A stretch of 64,000 bases of DNA from Nodosilinea sp. FACHB-131 (lineage in GTDB: Bacteria; Cyanobacteriota; Cyanobacteriia; Phormidesmidales; Phormidesmidaceae), in NCBI RefSeq assembly GCF_014695395.1, contig NZ_JACJOF010000005.1, positions 1-64,000 on the forward strand, given 5' to 3'. Below the pieces are notes generated by a model, which saw nothing but the letters and a program-made list of their open reading frames with translations, had not been told where the DNA came from and made no database searches. This document shows, one piece after another, positions 61,709 to 64,000 of this stretch. Numbering within the stretch: position 1 is the first letter of the stretch; each line of letters begins with the position of its first letter. The translations under genes were made by a program, and so were the position numbers.

Positions 61709-62425
61709 CTATAGCGTGTCGCCTGAGCAGTAGCTGGTCATCACCCGCCCCGCTCGGCGCAGCTGCTGGTGGTAAGCCGCGCTCACGGGATGCGACAGAT
61801 CAGTTAACGAGTCAATACCAATGCCGTTGCGGCCCTGATCAACCCCAGAGCTGTGAATGTAGTTGCCCTCACCTAGGTAAAGGGCCACATGCTTAGTGCG
61901 TTCTGGAGTACCAAAAAAGATTAGGTCACCCGGCAGCAGCTCATCCCAGCCGATGGGCTGGGTAAAGGCCTCCTGCTGGTACGAGTCGCGGGGCAGGCGA
62001 ATGCCCACCGAGGCAAAGGCCGCCTGCATCAGCCCTGAGCAGTCGTAGTTGGGGCCAACGGTGCCGCCCCAGAGGTAAGTATTCGGTACTGCCATTGCCT
62101 GCTGAGTAAAGGCGATCGCCCCCGGCAGACGAGGCTCAATGGCGCTGCGATCGAGAGAAACAGGCTGATAGAGCTGCTCAGCGGGCTTGAGCGCATCCCC
62201 ATCGGCAGCACTAATCCAGCCGGGATAGTCGTCTTCGCAAAGGATCACCGCATGGGCCTGGGAGGATTTTTCTGCCAACCGCAAATGCCTTCCCACCGCC
62301 GCCTGAGTCACCAACCCCTGCAACTCGTCAGTTTTATAGAGGTCAAGCGCCCGAGTGCAAACATATTCCTGCCCCAAGGATGCCAATAGTGCTTTTTGGC
62401 CAGAAGATGCCGTACTCGAATCCAT
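61709..62425 (-). CDS. NlpC/P60 (C40) cell-wall endopeptidase
   Basis: 238 residues from ATG 62425; an upstream GTG at 62437 is possible. The N-terminal half has SH3-like strands (EYVCTRALDLYKTDELQGLV, LRLAEKSSQAHAVILCEDDY). The C-terminal NlpC/P60 domain has the catalytic Cys in GPNYDCSGLMQAAFASVG, the His in TKHVALYLG and a third polar residue in NYIHSSG. Length and layout match cyanobacterial gamma-D-glutamyl-L-diamino acid endopeptidases of about 235 residues (family knowledge). No signal peptide is apparent, suggesting recycling of cell-wall peptides in the cytosol rather than secretion. It is part of a four-gene minus-strand run. Confidence 0.88.
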   Translation of the reverse strand: MDSSTASSGQKALLASLGQEYVCTRALDLYKTDELQGLVTQAAVGRHLRLAEKSSQAHAVILCEDDYPGWISAADGDALKPAEQLYQPVSLDRSAIEPRLPGAIAFTQQAMAVPNTYLWGGTVGPNYDCSGLMQAAFASVGIRLPRDSYQQEAFTQPIGWDELLPGDLIFFGTPERTKHVALYLGEGNYIHSSGVDQGRNGIGIDSLTDLSHPVSAAYHQQLRRAGRVMTSYCSGDTL

Positions 62426-62480
62426 AGTCACCCCCACTTCCCCGTCTCCCTCACCTTCCCCATCTTCCTATCTCCCTCAC

Positions 62481-63950
62481 CTACTCCCCCTTATCCCCCG
62501 TATTCCGCACATTCACCACCTTCTTCAGCACGCTAAACCAGAAAGTCGACCCCATAGAAATGGCGAACCCACTGACCAGCCAGCCCAGCAAACGGCGCGG
62601 CACAAAGGGAACCGGCCACGACTGCTCAGCGGCAAGCTGCTGCTGTATCACCACATCGTTGTAGCCCAACGGGAAGGGAATTTCGTCGAGAGCCTGGTTG
62701 ACAGCGGTCTGCACCTGCTCAATATCTTGGTTAAAATTGCCGGTCGACTCGGCTGCGAGCTGGTCAGCGGTTTGGGTAATCGAGTTGCGCAGAATGGGGT
62801 CCACGGCCAGGCGAGTGGCAATGTGAAACGAGTCGGCGTTAATGGAGACCGCAGTGGCAATGCCAATCAGCAGCGCGACTGCCTTGGCATTGCGCTTGTA
62901 GACCCCAGTAGCCCGCTCCATGCCGCGATCAAACCACTTTTCGAGTTCGAGGCCAAACAGCTTTACGTCATCACGGGCGGCGTCGGCGGTGACTTCGACT
63001 TTGCGGGCGATCGCCGCTAGACTGCTGCGCAAAGCCGGGGTGATGGGGGCTTGGGCTAATCGATCGATCAGCGCCTGAGCATCGAGGTTGCCGCCCTGGG
63101 CCAGACGTTTCAGCTCACTATAGGCGGGGCTGTTATCGTCAAAAATATCGAGGAGCTGGGCCACGTTGGGGCGCAGCTTGCTGAGCATCGCCGCCCGCTC
63201 GGTGGGGGTGCTGGCCAGCCCGCGCTTAATATACTCCAGGCGGCGCAAAAAGGTCTCGGTGAGGGGATGGCCGTCAGGTAATATATCCGCCGCCATCAGC
63301 CCAAACTCATCTAGGCGGTTGACGACGCGATCGAGGCTTTCGGGCAGCGAGACGATGCCCGCCCGAAAGTCGTCGATTATCGTATGAATACCCTGCTCCA
63401 GCTGCTGTAGCTCGGTGTTGAGCAAAAACTCGTTGCCGGTGCTGGCCTTAAGGTCGCTGAGAATATTGGTTACAGGGCCGAGCACGCGATCGCGGGCAAA
63501 ACCGTGGAGGCGATCGTTGGCTAGCACCTGCCACAGATTGCCGAGCTGCATGCGCTCCAGCAAACTGTTGGCAAACGCCTCGGGCGGAATATATGACGGA
63601 CCGCTGGTTTTGCCCACCCCAAACACATTGCGCTGGCCCGTGAGAGTGCGGTAAACGCGGCCAATCAAGTGCGAAATGCGCCGAAACGATCGCGCGATCG
63701 ATCCCTTCGCCTCCTGGTTCAAACTGCGAATCCAAGGGCTTTCGTAGAGGGCATCGGCTAAGGCCTGGGCCGACGCTTCTCGATCTCGGTCATTACCCGC
63801 TAGCAGCACCTCAATTGATTGCTTTAGGTGCTCAGCCCGCCACTGCAAAAGTGTGCCAATAATTTCTTGAGCCTCGCTGGCCAGCAGGCTCAGCACAAAA
63901 AAGATAAAGACTAGCCCTAGGGCAATGTCTAAAACTATAGGAAAGTTCAT
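62481..63950 (-). CDS. Large membrane-anchored helical protein of unknown function
   Basis: 489 residues. One N-terminal helix (IVLDIALGLVFIFFVLSLLAS) is followed by a long helical soluble region (about 30-345) rich in Leu/Arg/Asp, then further helices near 355-375 (AVALLIGIATAVSI) and 450-475 (RLLGWLVSGFAISMGSTFW). Segments such as ASTPTERAAMLSKLRPNVAQ and IIDDFRAGIVSLPESLDRVV look like helical bundles. I do not recognise the family. Similar large membrane proteins of unknown role occur in cyanobacteria and actinobacteria. It heads the four-gene minus-strand run, 43 bp before the NlpC/P60 gene, so an envelope role is an inference from position. Confidence 0.65.
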   Translation of the reverse strand: MNFPIVLDIALGLVFIFFVLSLLASEAQEIIGTLLQWRAEHLKQSIEVLLAGNDRDREASAQALADALYESPWIRSLNQEAKGSIARSFRRISHLIGRVYRTLTGQRNVFGVGKTSGPSYIPPEAFANSLLERMQLGNLWQVLANDRLHGFARDRVLGPVTNILSDLKASTGNEFLLNTELQQLEQGIHTIIDDFRAGIVSLPESLDRVVNRLDEFGLMAADILPDGHPLTETFLRRLEYIKRGLASTPTERAAMLSKLRPNVAQLLDIFDDNSPAYSELKRLAQGGNLDAQALIDRLAQAPITPALRSSLAAIARKVEVTADAARDDVKLFGLELEKWFDRGMERATGVYKRNAKAVALLIGIATAVSINADSFHIATRLAVDPILRNSITQTADQLAAESTGNFNQDIEQVQTAVNQALDEIPFPLGYNDVVIQQQLAAEQSWPVPFVPRRLLGWLVSGFAISMGSTFWFSVLKKVVNVRNTGDKGE

Positions 63951-64000
63951 AGACTAACCGTACAATTCTGCATCTTTGAACCCCAATTACCCGATGCTAG

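Overview
The window is chromosomal DNA of a cyanobacterium, most likely a filamentous or Leptolyngbya/Nodosilinea-like lineage (inference). The evidence is the very frequent HIP1 octamer GCGATCGC, a cyanophycin synthetase, a DevBCA-type exporter, Uma2 and DUF1995 family genes, and NlpC/P60 and Rsb-type genes of cyanobacterial style. Most of the sequence is moderately GC-rich. The GT61 gene near 22.1-23.2 kb is clearly AT-richer. No rRNA, tRNA, CRISPR array or intact transposase was seen.

Layout. 1-5.4 kb: the end of an unidentified gene, a small membrane protein, glmM, a DUF309 gene and two tandem near-duplicate family 2 glycosyltransferases with a gene remnant between them. 5.5-10.4 kb: a cysteine desulfurase with a DUF1995 gene, then cphA and a bidirectional terminator. 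10.4-16.1 kb: a secreted TPR protein, a sigma-70-like factor, a glyoxalase-fold protein, a predicted outer-membrane barrel and a secreted FecR-domain protein. 16.2-20.9 kb: devB, two consecutive devC-type permeases and devA. 21-33.9 kb: a YbjN-like gene, GT61, proA, a FkbM methyltransferase, a Lys-rich helical protein next to a membrane protein, a 1213-residue multidomain membrane enzyme, and an Uma2 protein.

34.5-43.7 kb (minus strand): a compact two-gene NRPS. C-A-T comes first, then docking-C-A(N-methyltransferase)-T-thioesterase, so the line could make an N-methylated dipeptide-like product. 44.3-51.2 kb (plus strand, divergent from the NRPS): a stressosome-type cluster, rsbR-rsbS-rsbT, then an RsbT-like/PP2C fusion, then two large hybrid histidine kinases, the first carrying an N-terminal RsbT-like ATPase domain. 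Together they look like one route from a partner-switching sensor to a phosphorelay.

51.6-64 kb: a Tat-exported beta-carbonic anhydrase followed by an attC-like folded site, two small secreted proteins, leuA, a secreted Gln/Thr/Pro repeat protein, an SLC13/ArsB-type transporter, and a minus-strand run of four genes (large membrane protein, NlpC/P60 endopeptidase, LPG-synthase-like membrane protein, DPM1-like glycosyltransferase) with an envelope theme.

The points most worth a second look are the Rsb-phosphorelay cluster with three consecutive GHKL ATPase domains, the NRPS with repeat-derived linkers and no loading module, the lipase-like plus possible papain-like fusion protein, the attC-like site, and the double-permease Dev exporter.
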